Positions 44,588-53,366 of a stretch of 64,000 nucleotides of DNA are shown here, in pieces. Both the position numbers and the translations under genes were made by a program. A model generated the notes under the pieces. That model ran no database searches, was not told where the DNA came from, and saw nothing but the letters and a program-made list of their open reading frames with translations. This DNA comes from Lentzea fradiae (GTDB taxonomy: Bacteria; Actinomycetota; Actinomycetes; Mycobacteriales; Pseudonocardiaceae), in the NCBI RefSeq assembly GCF_900100955.1, contig NZ_FNCC01000009.1, positions 364,369 to 428,368 on the forward strand. Reading direction: 5' to 3'. The stretch's first letter is position 1; each line of letters opens with the position of its first letter.

Positions 44588-44862
44588 CGGGAGCTGCCGC
44601 GCGGTCTGCGTTCCCAGCTGCCGAAACCGGGGCCGCGGGTGCCGGGCGCGGCCACCCCGGCGGCCTTCCAGGCGAGCCCCTCGGCGTAGGCGCGGGCGCT
44701 CGGGACCGTTCCGCGCCAGACGCCGGTGTACCACAGCTGGATGATCTCGGCCTCGGACGCGCCTTCGGCGAGCGCGCGGTACGGCTCGACCAGTCCGGTC
44801 GACCTCAGCTCCTCCGCCGAGAACCCGGTCAGCTCGGCGGACAACTCCACGAAGGCGTCCAC
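44584..44862 (-). CDS. Small subunit of membrane-type sugar dehydrogenase (FAD-SLDH family)
   Basis: 92-aa protein matching the sorbitol-dehydrogenase small subunit pattern: LSAELTGFSAEELRS near the start, IIQLWYTGVWRG in the middle, AYAEGLAWKAAGVAAP and PGFGSWE at the end. It is shorter than classical members (about 150-200 aa) and has no Tat signal. It precedes and overlaps the GMC large-subunit gene, which supports the assignment. GAGGA lies 8 bases before the GTG. Confidence 0.75.
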   Translation of the reverse strand: MDAFVELSAELTGFSAEELRSTGLVEPYRALAEGASEAEIIQLWYTGVWRGTVPSARAYAEGLAWKAAGVAAPGTRGPGFGSWERRPRGSSR

Positions 44863-44913
44863 CGGGCCATCCTCGACCCGGCGGCCGCGCGCACCAACGG
44901 CTCGGGCCGAGCC

Positions 44914-45246
44914 TCACCCACGTGGTGGAACCTCCATCTCGCCGAGCAACGACCAGTCGTCCTGCTCCACGCTCTGGCTGACGATCCGCGGCGTCTCGGC
45001 GAGATAGCGCGGCAGCTCCGTCTGGGCGGCCTTGAAGTGGTCGGAACCCACGTGCTCGCCGCCCGCGTCACCGTCGCGGAACGCCTCGACGAGGACGTAC
45101 TCGTTCGGGTCGTCCAGGCTGCGCGACCAGTCGAACCACAGGCAGCCGGGCTCGGCGCGGGTGGCCTCGGTGAAGCTCCTGCTGATGTCCGGCCACGCCT
45201 CCGCGTGCTCGGGCAGGACGCGGAACTTGGCGGTGATGAAGATCAA
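44914..45246 (-). CDS. Antibiotic-biosynthesis-monooxygenase (ABM) domain protein, YgiN-like
   Basis: 110-aa ferredoxin-fold protein starting MIFITAKFRVLPEHAEAWPD with EPGCLWFDWSRS and VLVEAFRDGDA as family landmarks, and DHFKAAQTELPRYLAE. Such proteins oxidise quinols or similar without cofactor. The TTG start has GAGGAGG upstream. Divergent from the MFS pump. Confidence 0.88.
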   Translation of the reverse strand: MIFITAKFRVLPEHAEAWPDISRSFTEATRAEPGCLWFDWSRSLDDPNEYVLVEAFRDGDAGGEHVGSDHFKAAQTELPRYLAETPRIVSQSVEQDDWSLLGEMEVPPRG

Positions 45247-45343
45247 GACGTGCCTCCTCTGTGCTCCGCCCAGACCCTATGACCACCCGGCCGCGGCAAC
45301 CACCCGGGCCAGCGGAACCGCCGGAGCTGGGCCATCATCGGCG

Positions 45344-47314
45344 GTGCCCGAGGTAGACACCCGCCGCCGGAACCTGGTCGTCGCCGCCGTCCTGCTCGCG
45401 ATGCTGCTGGCCGCCCTCGACCAGACGATCGTGTCCACCGCCCTGCCCACGATGGTCGCCGACCTCGGCGGCGGGGCCCACCTGTCGTGGGTGGTGACGT
45501 CCTACCTGCTCGCCGAGACGATCATGACGGTGCTGATCGGCAAGTTCGGCGACCTCTACGGCCGCAAGAAGACGTTCGTGATCAGCGTCGTGCTGTTCCT
45601 CGTCGGCTCGTTCTTCGCGGGCTGGTCGGAGTCGATGGGGATGCTCATCGCGTTCCGCGCGGTGCAGGGCCTGGGCGCGGGCGGGCTGATGGTCACGTCG
45701 ACCGCGATCATCGCCGACGTCGTGCCGCTGCGGGAACGCGGCAAGTTCCAGGGCCTCGCAGGAGCGGTGTTCGGCGTCGCGACCGTGGCGGGGCCGCTGC
45801 TCGGCGGGCTGTTCGTCGACCACCTGAGCTGGCGCTGGGCGTTCTACGTGAACATCCCGCTCGGCGTCGCGGTCGTGCTGGTGGCGCTGGCCGCCCTCCC
45901 GACGATCAGGACCGACGCCCGGCCGAGGATCGACTACGCGGGCATCGCCCTGATCGCGCTCGCGGCGACCGGGCTGACGCTCGTCACGAGCTGGGGCGGC
46001 ACCGAGTACGCGTGGACGTCGCCGACGATCCTGGGGATGGCGGCCGGGTCGGTCGTGCTGCTGGTGGCGTTCGTGCTCGTCGAGCAGCGCGCCGCCGAGC
46101 CGATGCTGCCGATGCGGCTGTTCCGCGGCCGGGTGTTCACGGTGTCCGGCATCCTGAGCTTCGTCGTCGGGTTCGCGATGCTCGGCGGCATCACCTACCT
46201 GCCGATCTACCTGCAGTACGTGCGCGGCGAGTCGGCCACGGCGTCCGGCCTGTGGATGCTGCCGCTGATCGCCGGCCTGATGGTCACCGCGCTCGTCACG
46301 GGCAGCACGATCAGCCGCACCGGCCGGTACCGGATCTTCCCGCTGATCGGGTCGGTGGGGCTCTCGCTCGGCCTGTTCCTGCTGTCCAACCTGGACGCCA
46401 CGACGAGCTACTGGGTGATGGGCCTGTTCATGGCGGTGCTGGGCGCGGGCATCGGCCTGGTCATGCAGGTGCCGGTGATCGTCGTGCAGAGCACCACCAG
46501 CTACGGCGACCTCGGCGTGGCGACGTCCGGCATCAGCTTCCTGCGCACGATCGGCAGCTCGTTCGGTGTGGCCGCGTTCGGCACGATCTACGCCAACCAG
46601 CTGCCGCGGAACCTGGTCGTCCCGCCCGGCGTGGACCCGCGCGCCATCGCGAGCCCCGCCGCCGTGCACGCGCTGCCGGAGGCCGTCCGCGCGCCGATCG
46701 TCGACGGCTACGCCGAGACCGTGCAGACGATGTTCCTGATCGCCGCCCCGATCGGCCTGGTCGCGCTCGCCGTCGCGTTCTTCCTGCCGGAGGTGCCGTT
46801 GCGCGACACCTCACGGGCCGCCGCGGCGGGCAACAGCGGCGTGGGCGAGAGCTTCGCCGCACCACCGTCCAACTCCTACGACGAGCTGCGCAAGCTGGTG
46901 TCGGCGGTGGTCGCGAGGTCGGAGGACGACCCGGGACCGGCCGTGCTGCGGCGTTCGGGCGTGGACCTGCCGCTGGAGCAGGCGTGGCTGCTCGGCCGGG
47001 TCTACCGGGCGTCGGCGGACGACGGCGTCGCCACCCCCGACGAGATCGCCGAGATGACGAACGTGCCGGGCGGCATCTTCGAGCCCACCCTGCGCAGCCT
47101 CGTGCGGTCGGGGCACCTCGCGTTCAACGACGACGGCTACCGGTTCACCGAGCAGGGCGCCGAGGTGTTCACCCGGCTCGTGCAGGCGTGGCGGGGCTGG
47201 CTGCTCGACCAGCTGCACGACTGGCAGGAGCCGGACCAGCGCGAGTTCGCGCAGGCGCTCGACACGTTCACCGGCGAGCTGATCGAGAGCGGACGCCGCC
47301 TGAGCCACGTCTGA
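45344..47314 (+). CDS. MFS multidrug exporter (DHA2, 14 TM) with C-terminal winged-helix domain
   Basis: 656-aa protein. Residues 1 to about 500 form a 14-helix drug:proton antiporter with motif A GKFGDLYGRKKT and motif C-type VFGVATVAGPLLGGLF. From about residue 540 a soluble domain follows with a MarR-like winged-helix pattern (VATPDEIAEMTNVPGGIFEP, LVRSGHLAFNDDGYRFTEQG). It may sense the drug or regulate the pump. GTG at 45344 gives the usual short N-terminus before helix 1; the ribosome site is weak. Confidence 0.88.
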   Translation: MPEVDTRRRNLVVAAVLLAMLLAALDQTIVSTALPTMVADLGGGAHLSWVVTSYLLAETIMTVLIGKFGDLYGRKKTFVISVVLFLVGSFFAGWSESMGMLIAFRAVQGLGAGGLMVTSTAIIADVVPLRERGKFQGLAGAVFGVATVAGPLLGGLFVDHLSWRWAFYVNIPLGVAVVLVALAALPTIRTDARPRIDYAGIALIALAATGLTLVTSWGGTEYAWTSPTILGMAAGSVVLLVAFVLVEQRAAEPMLPMRLFRGRVFTVSGILSFVVGFAMLGGITYLPIYLQYVRGESATASGLWMLPLIAGLMVTALVTGSTISRTGRYRIFPLIGSVGLSLGLFLLSNLDATTSYWVMGLFMAVLGAGIGLVMQVPVIVVQSTTSYGDLGVATSGISFLRTIGSSFGVAAFGTIYANQLPRNLVVPPGVDPRAIASPAAVHALPEAVRAPIVDGYAETVQTMFLIAAPIGLVALAVAFFLPEVPLRDTSRAAAAGNSGVGESFAAPPSNSYDELRKLVSAVVARSEDDPGPAVLRRSGVDLPLEQAWLLGRVYRASADDGVATPDEIAEMTNVPGGIFEPTLRSLVRSGHLAFNDDGYRFTEQGAEVFTRLVQAWRGWLLDQLHDWQEPDQREFAQALDTFTGELIESGRRLSHV

Positions 47315-47383
47315 GCCCACCTCCAGAGCTGCTGTCCGTAACACCCCACCCCGCTCACGACTCTCTTTCGCGTTTCCCCGCCC

Positions 47384-47494
47384 GCACGCGGGGCCCTTTC
47401 GTACTGTCTCGGCGTACGCGGGGTCCCCGCGTACTAAAGCCGTGTTACGCAGGGGAGGCGGGAGCCACTGGGTGGGTGACACGCGGGCGGGTGT
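47384..47494. repeat. Dispersed intergenic repeat, copy 2
   Basis: Aligns with the copy at 36339-36452: ACGCGGGG ... CGTACTGTC, then GTACGCGGGG (47414-47423) pairing with CCCCGCGTAC, CGTACTAA, ACGC, and the shared tail GGGTGACACGCGGGCGGGTG. The first palindrome is degraded in this copy (CCCTTTCGTACT). It lies between the MFS and lipoate-ligase-like genes. Confidence 0.7.
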
Positions 47495-47546
47495 GGGAAG
47501 GGCAAGGCGGGACAGAGCCTCTGGTGCAGCGCTTAGGGTCGAGACC

Positions 47547-48350
47547 GTGTCCACCGCGAACAAGCCCGACCCCGCCCGGCTCGTCGTGTCCGGGAGCGCC
47601 GGCGACGCGACCACCGAGCTCGTGGTTCCCGCTCTGCTGCTGCGCGCCCCCGAAGCGGCGTGGTCGGAGCTCGTCCACGTCTACGTGCCGCAGGGCCCCA
47701 CGGTCGCGTTCAGTGGCCGCGACCTCCGCTCCCCCGGCATCGCCGCGGCCACCGAGGTCGCGCACGAGGCGGGGTTCGCGACCGTCGTCCGCTCTCCCGG
47801 CGGACGGATGGTCGCCTACGACGAGGGCGCGGTCGTGATCGACCACCTCGACCGGACGACCGGCCTCCGGCACGCGGGCAGCGCGACGTTCGCCGCCAAC
47901 GCCGAGAGCCACGTCCAGGTGCTTCGCGCGTTGGGTGACGTCGACGCGCGCGTAGGCGAAGTGGACGGCGAGTACTGCCCCGGCGAGTACAGCATCAACG
48001 TCGGTGGCGTCGCGAAGGTCGTGGGCTCGGCGCAGCGCATCACCGCCACCGGCTCCCTGTTCAGCACAGTGGTGCAGGTGACCGTCTCGGACCGGGTGCG
48101 GGCGGTTCTCGCCGCCGTGTCGGACGCGCTCGGCTACGAGCTGACGCGGAGCACCGTCGCGGGCCTGACCGACTACGCGCCCACGCTGACTCCCGCCGAG
48201 GTGGCCGCGGCGTTCTCGAAGGACTACCTGAGCAGACTCGGCGCCGTGGAAGGGATGTTGCCTTCCGGAGTGGCCGAGCACGCGTCGGCGGCCCGTGGTG
48301 CCGCACCGTTCCGCGTGGACGACTGGACGCGGTCTCACCCGCTGCGCTGA
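47547..48350 (+). CDS. Lipoate-protein ligase A-family protein
   Basis: 267-aa protein of the biotin/lipoyl ligase fold. YCPGEYSINVGGVAKVVGSA contains the catalytic Lys region; HVYVPQGPTVAFSGRD corresponds to the substrate-binding loop. It attaches or transfers lipoate or octanoate to a carrier domain; the exact donor cannot be told. GTG at 47547 is chosen because it leaves a short N-terminus; longer starts would extend into the dispersed repeat. Confidence 0.85.
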   Translation: MSTANKPDPARLVVSGSAGDATTELVVPALLLRAPEAAWSELVHVYVPQGPTVAFSGRDLRSPGIAAATEVAHEAGFATVVRSPGGRMVAYDEGAVVIDHLDRTTGLRHAGSATFAANAESHVQVLRALGDVDARVGEVDGEYCPGEYSINVGGVAKVVGSAQRITATGSLFSTVVQVTVSDRVRAVLAAVSDALGYELTRSTVAGLTDYAPTLTPAEVAAAFSKDYLSRLGAVEGMLPSGVAEHASAARGAAPFRVDDWTRSHPLR

Positions 48351-48545
48351 CCTCTGTGCGTGACTGGCATCTGACGGGACGGCCGCGGTATCGCCCGGCC
48401 GGCCCTGCGCGCACCTACTGACGGTGCCCTTCGGGACCGCCACCGCACCGCAAGAGGTGGTTTGCCCGGCAAGCACCTTCCTCACCGCCGCGAGCGGGTA
48501 CATCCTCAGCGCACTCCTGCGAACGGACGAGGCGAGGAGGACCGG

Positions 48546-49778
48546 ATGCCCGCTCGATCAGGTGCCGTGCGGAGAGTCCTCCTGTTGACCGCCCTCCTCC
48601 TGTCCATCACCCCGGCCGCGCGGGCGGAGACTGTCCTCCCGGTAGGACGGGCGCAGTCGTTCTGGCTCCACCTCAACAGCACACCGGTGTCCGACGCGAC
48701 CATCGCCGTCGAGGCGAAGCGGCGCGCGCACATCGCGTTGAACGCCTGGGAAGGCGAACTGCTGCGCAAGCTCAAGGCTGTGAACCCGGACGTCAAGGTG
48801 TACGTCTACAAAGACCTGTCCTCGACCCGTTCGTACGCCTGCAAGAACGGGGTGGACGACGCCCAGCTGCCCACCGGTCTCGGCTACTGCGACGTGCGCA
48901 AGCGCAACCCCGAGTGGTTCCTGCGCGACAAGAACGGCCGGGAGCTCGCCTACTCCGGCTACGACGGCCATTGGCAGATGGACGTCGGGAACACCGCCTA
49001 CCGCAAGGCGTGGGTGCAGAGCGTCGTCGCGAACGCCAAGGCCACCGGGTTCGACGGCGTGTTCCTCGACAACGCGCTCTTCACGTGCGACACCTACCAC
49101 CCCGGGGTGTGCCCGGCGAAGTACCCCGACGACGCCTCCTTCCAGCGGGCGTACCGGGGCATGCTCGCCGAGGTGCGGCGCGGGTTCACCGCCGCGGGAC
49201 TGAAGTCGGTCGCGAACCTCTCCAACGCCCGCCTGCAACGCGGCGCCTGGGACTCCTACAGCACCTACCTCGACGGCGGGTTCGACGAGTGGTGGCTCAC
49301 GTTCTCCAGCGGCAAGCTCCTGGAGGACTACGAGCTGGGCTGGCGCAAGCAGGTCGCGCAGATCGCGGCCAACGAGACCCACGGCAGGATGACCTGGGTC
49401 CAGCCGCACTTCGACGTGGGCGACACGCGGGCCTTCCGGTACGCGCTCGCCAGCCTGTACATGACCACCACCGGGGAAGCCGCCATCGCGGAGATCGCCA
49501 AGACCGACGGCTACGGCGACCCGACGCCGTGGCATCCCGAGTACGAGTGGAACCTCGGCTACGCCGCCGGGTCCTACCGCGCCGTCGCCGAGAAGGTGTA
49601 CCGCCGCGACTTCGCCTGCGGTGTCGCGCTGGTCAACGCGAACCCCACCGGGAGCGCCAAGGTCGAGGTCCTCCTGCACCGCGCGCACCGCGACCACGAA
49701 GGCAGGACGGTGCGGTCCGTGCAGCTGCCCGGCACGACCGGCGTGCTGCTCCGCGCACCCTGCCCATCCGGCCTCTGA
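48546..49778 (+). CDS. Secreted putative glycoside hydrolase (GHL15-like TIM barrel)
   Basis: 410-aa exported protein. A signal peptide (VRRVLLLTALLLSITPAARA) is followed by a TIM-barrel-like domain: FWLHLNSTPVSD, VKVYVYKDLSST, HWQMDVGNTAYRKAWVQSVV, GFDGVFLDNALFTCD, which match the hypothetical glycosyl hydrolase family named GHL15, with Asp in FLDN as a likely catalytic residue. The C-terminus is a short beta-sandwich. Activity has not been shown for the family. GAGGAGG precedes the ATG. Confidence 0.78.
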   Translation: MPARSGAVRRVLLLTALLLSITPAARAETVLPVGRAQSFWLHLNSTPVSDATIAVEAKRRAHIALNAWEGELLRKLKAVNPDVKVYVYKDLSSTRSYACKNGVDDAQLPTGLGYCDVRKRNPEWFLRDKNGRELAYSGYDGHWQMDVGNTAYRKAWVQSVVANAKATGFDGVFLDNALFTCDTYHPGVCPAKYPDDASFQRAYRGMLAEVRRGFTAAGLKSVANLSNARLQRGAWDSYSTYLDGGFDEWWLTFSSGKLLEDYELGWRKQVAQIAANETHGRMTWVQPHFDVGDTRAFRYALASLYMTTTGEAAIAEIAKTDGYGDPTPWHPEYEWNLGYAAGSYRAVAEKVYRRDFACGVALVNANPTGSAKVEVLLHRAHRDHEGRTVRSVQLPGTTGVLLRAPCPSGL

Positions 49779-49849
49779 CCAGTCACGACAAGAATTGTCA
49801 GACCTCGTTGCTACGGTCCTCCCAACTGATCAACACGAGGGGGAAGACC

Positions 49850-51280
49850 GTGGCTGCCACCACCTACCTGGAGCTGTCGGAGACCGGCGGCGGTGCGCAC
49901 AAGTTCTACGAGGTGGTCGTGGACGGCACGACCGTCACGATCACGTTCGGGCGCATCGGGGAGCGCGGTTCCACCCGCGAGTCGACCTTCGCCGACGAGA
50001 CGAAGGCCGTCCAGGCAGCCCAGAAGAAGATCGGCGAGAAGGTGCGCAAGGGGTACGCGCCCGCCGTGAAGGGCGAGCGGCAGCGGCGTCCGATCACCCG
50101 CCGTGAGATCACCAGCGTGCGGTCGAGCGCGCGGCAGGCCCCGGTGTTGTGGCGCTTCCACTCCGGCGCGCCCGCGTTCGGCATCTTCGTCGGCGAGAAC
50201 GAGGCGTGGGTGGGCAACGAGCGCGGCGACGTGTTCACCCTGTCGCACGAGGGTCAGGTCACCGGCCGCTACGGCCTGCCGGACGGGGTGAAGTGCATCG
50301 TCGCCGACGACTTCTGGATCTACGCGGGCTGCGACGACGGCCGCGTGTACGACCTGGGCGGCAAGGTGCCGCGCGTCGCGTACGAGATCGCGAGCGACGT
50401 CGACATCTACTGGCTGGACATCGACGACGGCGTGCTCGGCGTGTCCGACCGCAACGGCGGCATCACGACCGTCGACCACGAGGACGAGTTCCAGTGGTCG
50501 CGGCGCAGCACCGGCAACCACGCGTGGATGGTGAGGTGCGCGCAGGAGGGCGTGTTCCACGGGCACTCGCGGGGCGTCACGCACTACGCGGCCCGCACCG
50601 GCGAGCCGGTGTGGCACGCCGACACGGTCGGCGAGGTGCTGTTCGGCTGGCAGGAGCCGACGGAGGTGTTCGCGGGCACGAGCCGCGGCTGGGTGCACCG
50701 GCTGGCGCGGGCGACCGGCGCCGAGACGGCCCGCTACCGCTGCGACGCGGCGGTCTTCTCCTGCGCCACCTCCCCCTCCGGCGACTACGTCTTCGCCGGC
50801 GACAACCACTCGTCCGTGTACTGCTTCGCCGCAGACGGCACACGCCTGTGGAAGCTCGGCACGGGATGCGGTTCCGCGTACTCCATGCAGTACCGCGACG
50901 AACGCCTCTACATCGTGACGACCGACGGCTCGCTGGCGTGCATCGACGCGAGCCCGGCCGCGATCCACGCCGCCGAGCAGGGCGAGCTGCCGCAGAGCCA
51001 CGACATCAAGGCCGACCACTGGAAGCGCGTGGAGGCCACCGCCGAGGTCGAGACCGTCACGGCGAGCGCGGTCCCGTCCGGCGCCGTCGTCGTGGAGTGC
51101 GTCCAGGAAGCAGGTCGCCTGCGCGTGCACGTGGTGTCCGAGGGCTACGACCGCACCCGCGCCGTGCAGTTCCCGAAGGACATCCGCGTCCCCGGTGCCC
51201 GCTACCTGGTGACGGAGATCCACACCTCGGCGAGCGGCGGTTTCTACCGCGCGAGGGGCGAGATCAAGCGCCTTCTTTGA
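49850..51280 (+). CDS. WGR-domain protein with PQQ/WD-like beta-propeller
   Basis: 476-aa cytoplasmic protein. Residues 1-85 form a WGR domain (TTYLELSETGGGAHKFYEVV, ITFGRIGERGSTRESTF), otherwise known from PARPs and MolR-type regulators. From about 100 to 370 a beta-propeller follows with repeating strands (AWVGNERGDVFTL, IYAGCDDGRVYDL, VFAGTSRGWVHRL, VFAGDNHSSVYCF, LYIVTTDGSLACI). No PARP catalytic domain. Ligand and role are unknown; a DNA or nucleic-acid end sensor is possible from the WGR domain. Confidence 0.85.
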   Translation: MAATTYLELSETGGGAHKFYEVVVDGTTVTITFGRIGERGSTRESTFADETKAVQAAQKKIGEKVRKGYAPAVKGERQRRPITRREITSVRSSARQAPVLWRFHSGAPAFGIFVGENEAWVGNERGDVFTLSHEGQVTGRYGLPDGVKCIVADDFWIYAGCDDGRVYDLGGKVPRVAYEIASDVDIYWLDIDDGVLGVSDRNGGITTVDHEDEFQWSRRSTGNHAWMVRCAQEGVFHGHSRGVTHYAARTGEPVWHADTVGEVLFGWQEPTEVFAGTSRGWVHRLARATGAETARYRCDAAVFSCATSPSGDYVFAGDNHSSVYCFAADGTRLWKLGTGCGSAYSMQYRDERLYIVTTDGSLACIDASPAAIHAAEQGELPQSHDIKADHWKRVEATAEVETVTASAVPSGAVVVECVQEAGRLRVHVVSEGYDRTRAVQFPKDIRVPGARYLVTEIHTSASGGFYRARGEIKRLL

Positions 51281-51372
51281 AACGCCGCGTTAATCACGTG
51301 TCACGACGCCCCGTTGCGGGCATCCACCCAGCAGTTACCGCCTGAAGTCCAAGCGTGGAGGAAGGACGGACA

Positions 51373-51549
51373 ATGGGTGCCGATGACAAGCTCGAAGCCA
51401 AGGGCGACCAGCTCAAGGGCAAGCTCAAGGAAGGCGTCGGTGACGCCACGGACGACCAGGGCCTGCAGGCCGAGGGCGCCGCTGAGCAGGGCAAGGGTCA
51501 CCTGAAGGAAGCGGCCGAGAAGGTCAAGGACGCTTTCAAGAAGGACTGA
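51373..51549 (+). CDS. CsbD-family stress protein
   Basis: 58-aa charged, probably disordered or helical protein: GADDKLEAKGDQLKGKLKE, then GLQAEGAAEQGKGHLKEAAE. Family members are induced by general stress sigma factors in other bacteria. GGAGGAAGGA lies before the ATG. A strong terminator follows. Confidence 0.93.
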   Translation: MGADDKLEAKGDQLKGKLKEGVGDATDDQGLQAEGAAEQGKGHLKEAAEKVKDAFKKD

Positions 51550-51562
51550 CTCCCCACGCCGA

Positions 51563-51590
51563 GGGCCCCGCACCATCTGGTGCGGGGCCC
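51563..51590 (+). terminator. Terminator after csbD-like gene
   Basis: GGGCCCCGCACC pairs exactly with GGTGCGGGGCCC around an ATCT loop, followed by TTCG, 13 bases after the stop codon. Confidence 0.85.
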
Positions 51591-51732
51591 TTCGCCATGT
51601 CCGGCTTGACTCGGGTCGCCTTTCCGTGGCGCGCCACATCTGTCGTGACGCGCCACCGGAAAACTCGATCTTCTGAGACCATCCTCGACAGACAGTCCAC
51701 TGAAGACAGTTTCGGACCGAGGACGACCGGGT

Positions 51733-52890
51733 TCAGGACGCGGCGGACTGAGCGTCCGTCTTGTCGGCGTTGTCGTCCTTGTCCGCGTTGTCGACGTCGA
51801 GGACCTTCAGCAGCGACTCGACCTGACCGCCCTGGAACGCCCGGCGCTGGCGGTCCGCGCCGTTGCCCTCCGTCTCCAGCAGCCGCAGGCCCCGCCGCAC
51901 AGCGGGCAGGTCACCGTTGGCCTCGAAGATGGGCGTCAACCGGCGCACCAGGTCGTCCAGCTGGTCCCGCACGGGCCGCGGCTCCCCGGCCAGGACGTCG
52001 AGGATCGTGCCCCGCAGCCCTTCGTTGGCCGCGCTCCAGCACGCCTGCCGCAGCACCTCCTGCGTCACGGGCTCGGCCTCGACACCGTTCCCGACGTCCA
52101 CGACCGCCTGCGCGACCAACGCGCGCACCAGCGCCGCGAGCAGCACGGCCTCGTCCACGGACGCCGCGACGTCGGAGACCCGCACCTCGACGGTCGGCAG
52201 CTCGGTGGCCGGCCGGACGTCCCAGTAGACCATCGCGCGGTCCAGGGCCGTACCCGCCGTGATCATGGTGTCGCAGACCTCCTCGTAGTGCTCCCACGAG
52301 GTGAACACCGGCGGCGGCCCGGAAACCGGCCAGCGCGACCACACGGTCGAGCGCCAGCTGGCGAACCCGGTGTCCTCACCACCGGAGAACGGCGAGTTCG
52401 CCGTCACCGCGGCCAGCACCGGCAGCCACGGCCGGACGTGGTTGCACACCTGCACCGCGGTCTCCCGGTCGGGAACGGCGACGTGCACGTGGCACCCGCA
52501 GATCAGCTGCTGCTCGGCCAGCGCCCCGAACTCGCGGGCGATCCGCCGGTACCGCAGGCTGTCCGTGATCTCCCCGGAAGCCTCACCCAGCGGCGGCGCG
52601 CCCACGGCGACAGCCCGGCACCCGGCGAGCCGCGCGGCCTCGGCCACCAGCCGCCGCGTCCGCAGCAGCTCGTCACGAGCCTGCTCCACGTCCTGACACA
52701 CCGACGTGTTGATCTCCACCTGCGCCCCGGTCAGCTCGTGCTCCAGCTCGAGCCCGAGCCGCTCACGCGCGACCGAGACGACCTCGTCCGCCAGGTTGAC
52801 CGGCGCTCCGGTCACCGGGTCCACGAGGAGGAACTCCTCCTCCACACCGACCGTAGGCCCCCACACGTCCTTCGGAGGCGTCATCTCCAC
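51733..52890 (-). CDS. Carboxylate-amine ligase of the glutamate-cysteine ligase 2 family (YbdK-like)
   Basis: 385-aa ATP-dependent ligase. The metal-binding start TVGVEEEFLLVDPVTG and CGCHVHVAVPD are hallmarks of GCS2/YbdK enzymes, followed by SPFSGGEDTGFASWRS and PATELPTVEVRVSD. In actinomycetes members include EgtA-like and enzymes with unknown substrates; no ergothioneine genes are adjacent. An Asp/Lys-rich tail (DVDNADKDDNADKTDAQ) is unusual. GTG at 52890 is preferred to the ATG two codons later. Confidence 0.88.
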   Translation of the reverse strand: MEMTPPKDVWGPTVGVEEEFLLVDPVTGAPVNLADEVVSVARERLGLELEHELTGAQVEINTSVCQDVEQARDELLRTRRLVAEAARLAGCRAVAVGAPPLGEASGEITDSLRYRRIAREFGALAEQQLICGCHVHVAVPDRETAVQVCNHVRPWLPVLAAVTANSPFSGGEDTGFASWRSTVWSRWPVSGPPPVFTSWEHYEEVCDTMITAGTALDRAMVYWDVRPATELPTVEVRVSDVAASVDEAVLLAALVRALVAQAVVDVGNGVEAEPVTQEVLRQACWSAANEGLRGTILDVLAGEPRPVRDQLDDLVRRLTPIFEANGDLPAVRRGLRLLETEGNGADRQRRAFQGGQVESLLKVLDVDNADKDDNADKTDAQSAAS

Positions 52891-53366
52891 GTCTCACCAT
52901 CCTGCTCAAGGCGCCTTGGGCGCCGCGGGGGAATCAGGACCGGCGAATACCCAAGCAGTGCCGCGGGAAAACGCGCCCGTGGTGAGGCCGGGTGGCCGCA
53001 CCGGATCTCCGATGCCGCGCACCGAGCCCGCCGAAGCCGCAGGCAGGAGCCGCGAGACGGCGCAGGCAGGGCCAGCGATGCGGCGCGGGCAGGGACCGCG
53101 AGACGGCGCAGGCAGAGGACAGCGGTGCGGCGCGGGCAAAGGCCGCGAGCGGCGCAGGCAGGGGCCAGCGGCGCGGGCAGAGGGCGCGAGCGGCGCAAGG
53201 GGGCCAAGCGGTACGGCGCGAGCGGTTGGCTTGCCGGGCCGTCGGAGCGGACAGGACGTCCTCACTCTCCGTCGAGGACTGTGGCGGGCGGTGCGTCGAC
53301 TCCACCGTTGTACACACCGCCCGCACCGAACCCTCCATCCCGTGAGGCGGAACCGCCCGGCCCGGC
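52891..53366. other. 476-bp gene-free region containing a minisatellite
   Basis: No gene could be supported: all frames here are low-complexity Arg/Ala/Pro translations of the repeat. The region lies between the GCS2-type gene (start at 52890) and the maltokinase stop (53367), both on the minus strand, so it must hold the promoter of the former. Confidence 0.6.
53037..53225. repeat. Minisatellite of degenerate 22-24-bp units
   Basis: About eight head-to-tail units based on GCGAGACGGCGCAGGCAGGG plus CCA, alternating with GCGRTGCGGCGCGGGCARRG variants. Spacing is about 23 bp; the last units are shorter and degenerate into GCGGTACGGC and GCGAGCGG. It is not a CRISPR: units are contiguous with no unique spacers. 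Confidence 0.75.

Noticed and set aside
28995..47314. Biosynthetic gene cluster (ketosynthase, flavoprotein, ABM monooxygenase, MFS pump)
   Set aside because: These genes are scattered over 18 kb among trp, nucleoside and signalling genes, each with its own regulator and no carrier protein or assembly-line enzyme.
48351..48545. Riboswitch upstream of the secreted putative glycosidase
   Set aside because: A hairpin with a TTCG loop is visible near 48427, but no c-di-AMP, cobalamin or other consensus core could be matched.
53037..53225. CRISPR array
   Set aside because: Units are contiguous and degenerate with no spacers, and no cas genes lie nearby.
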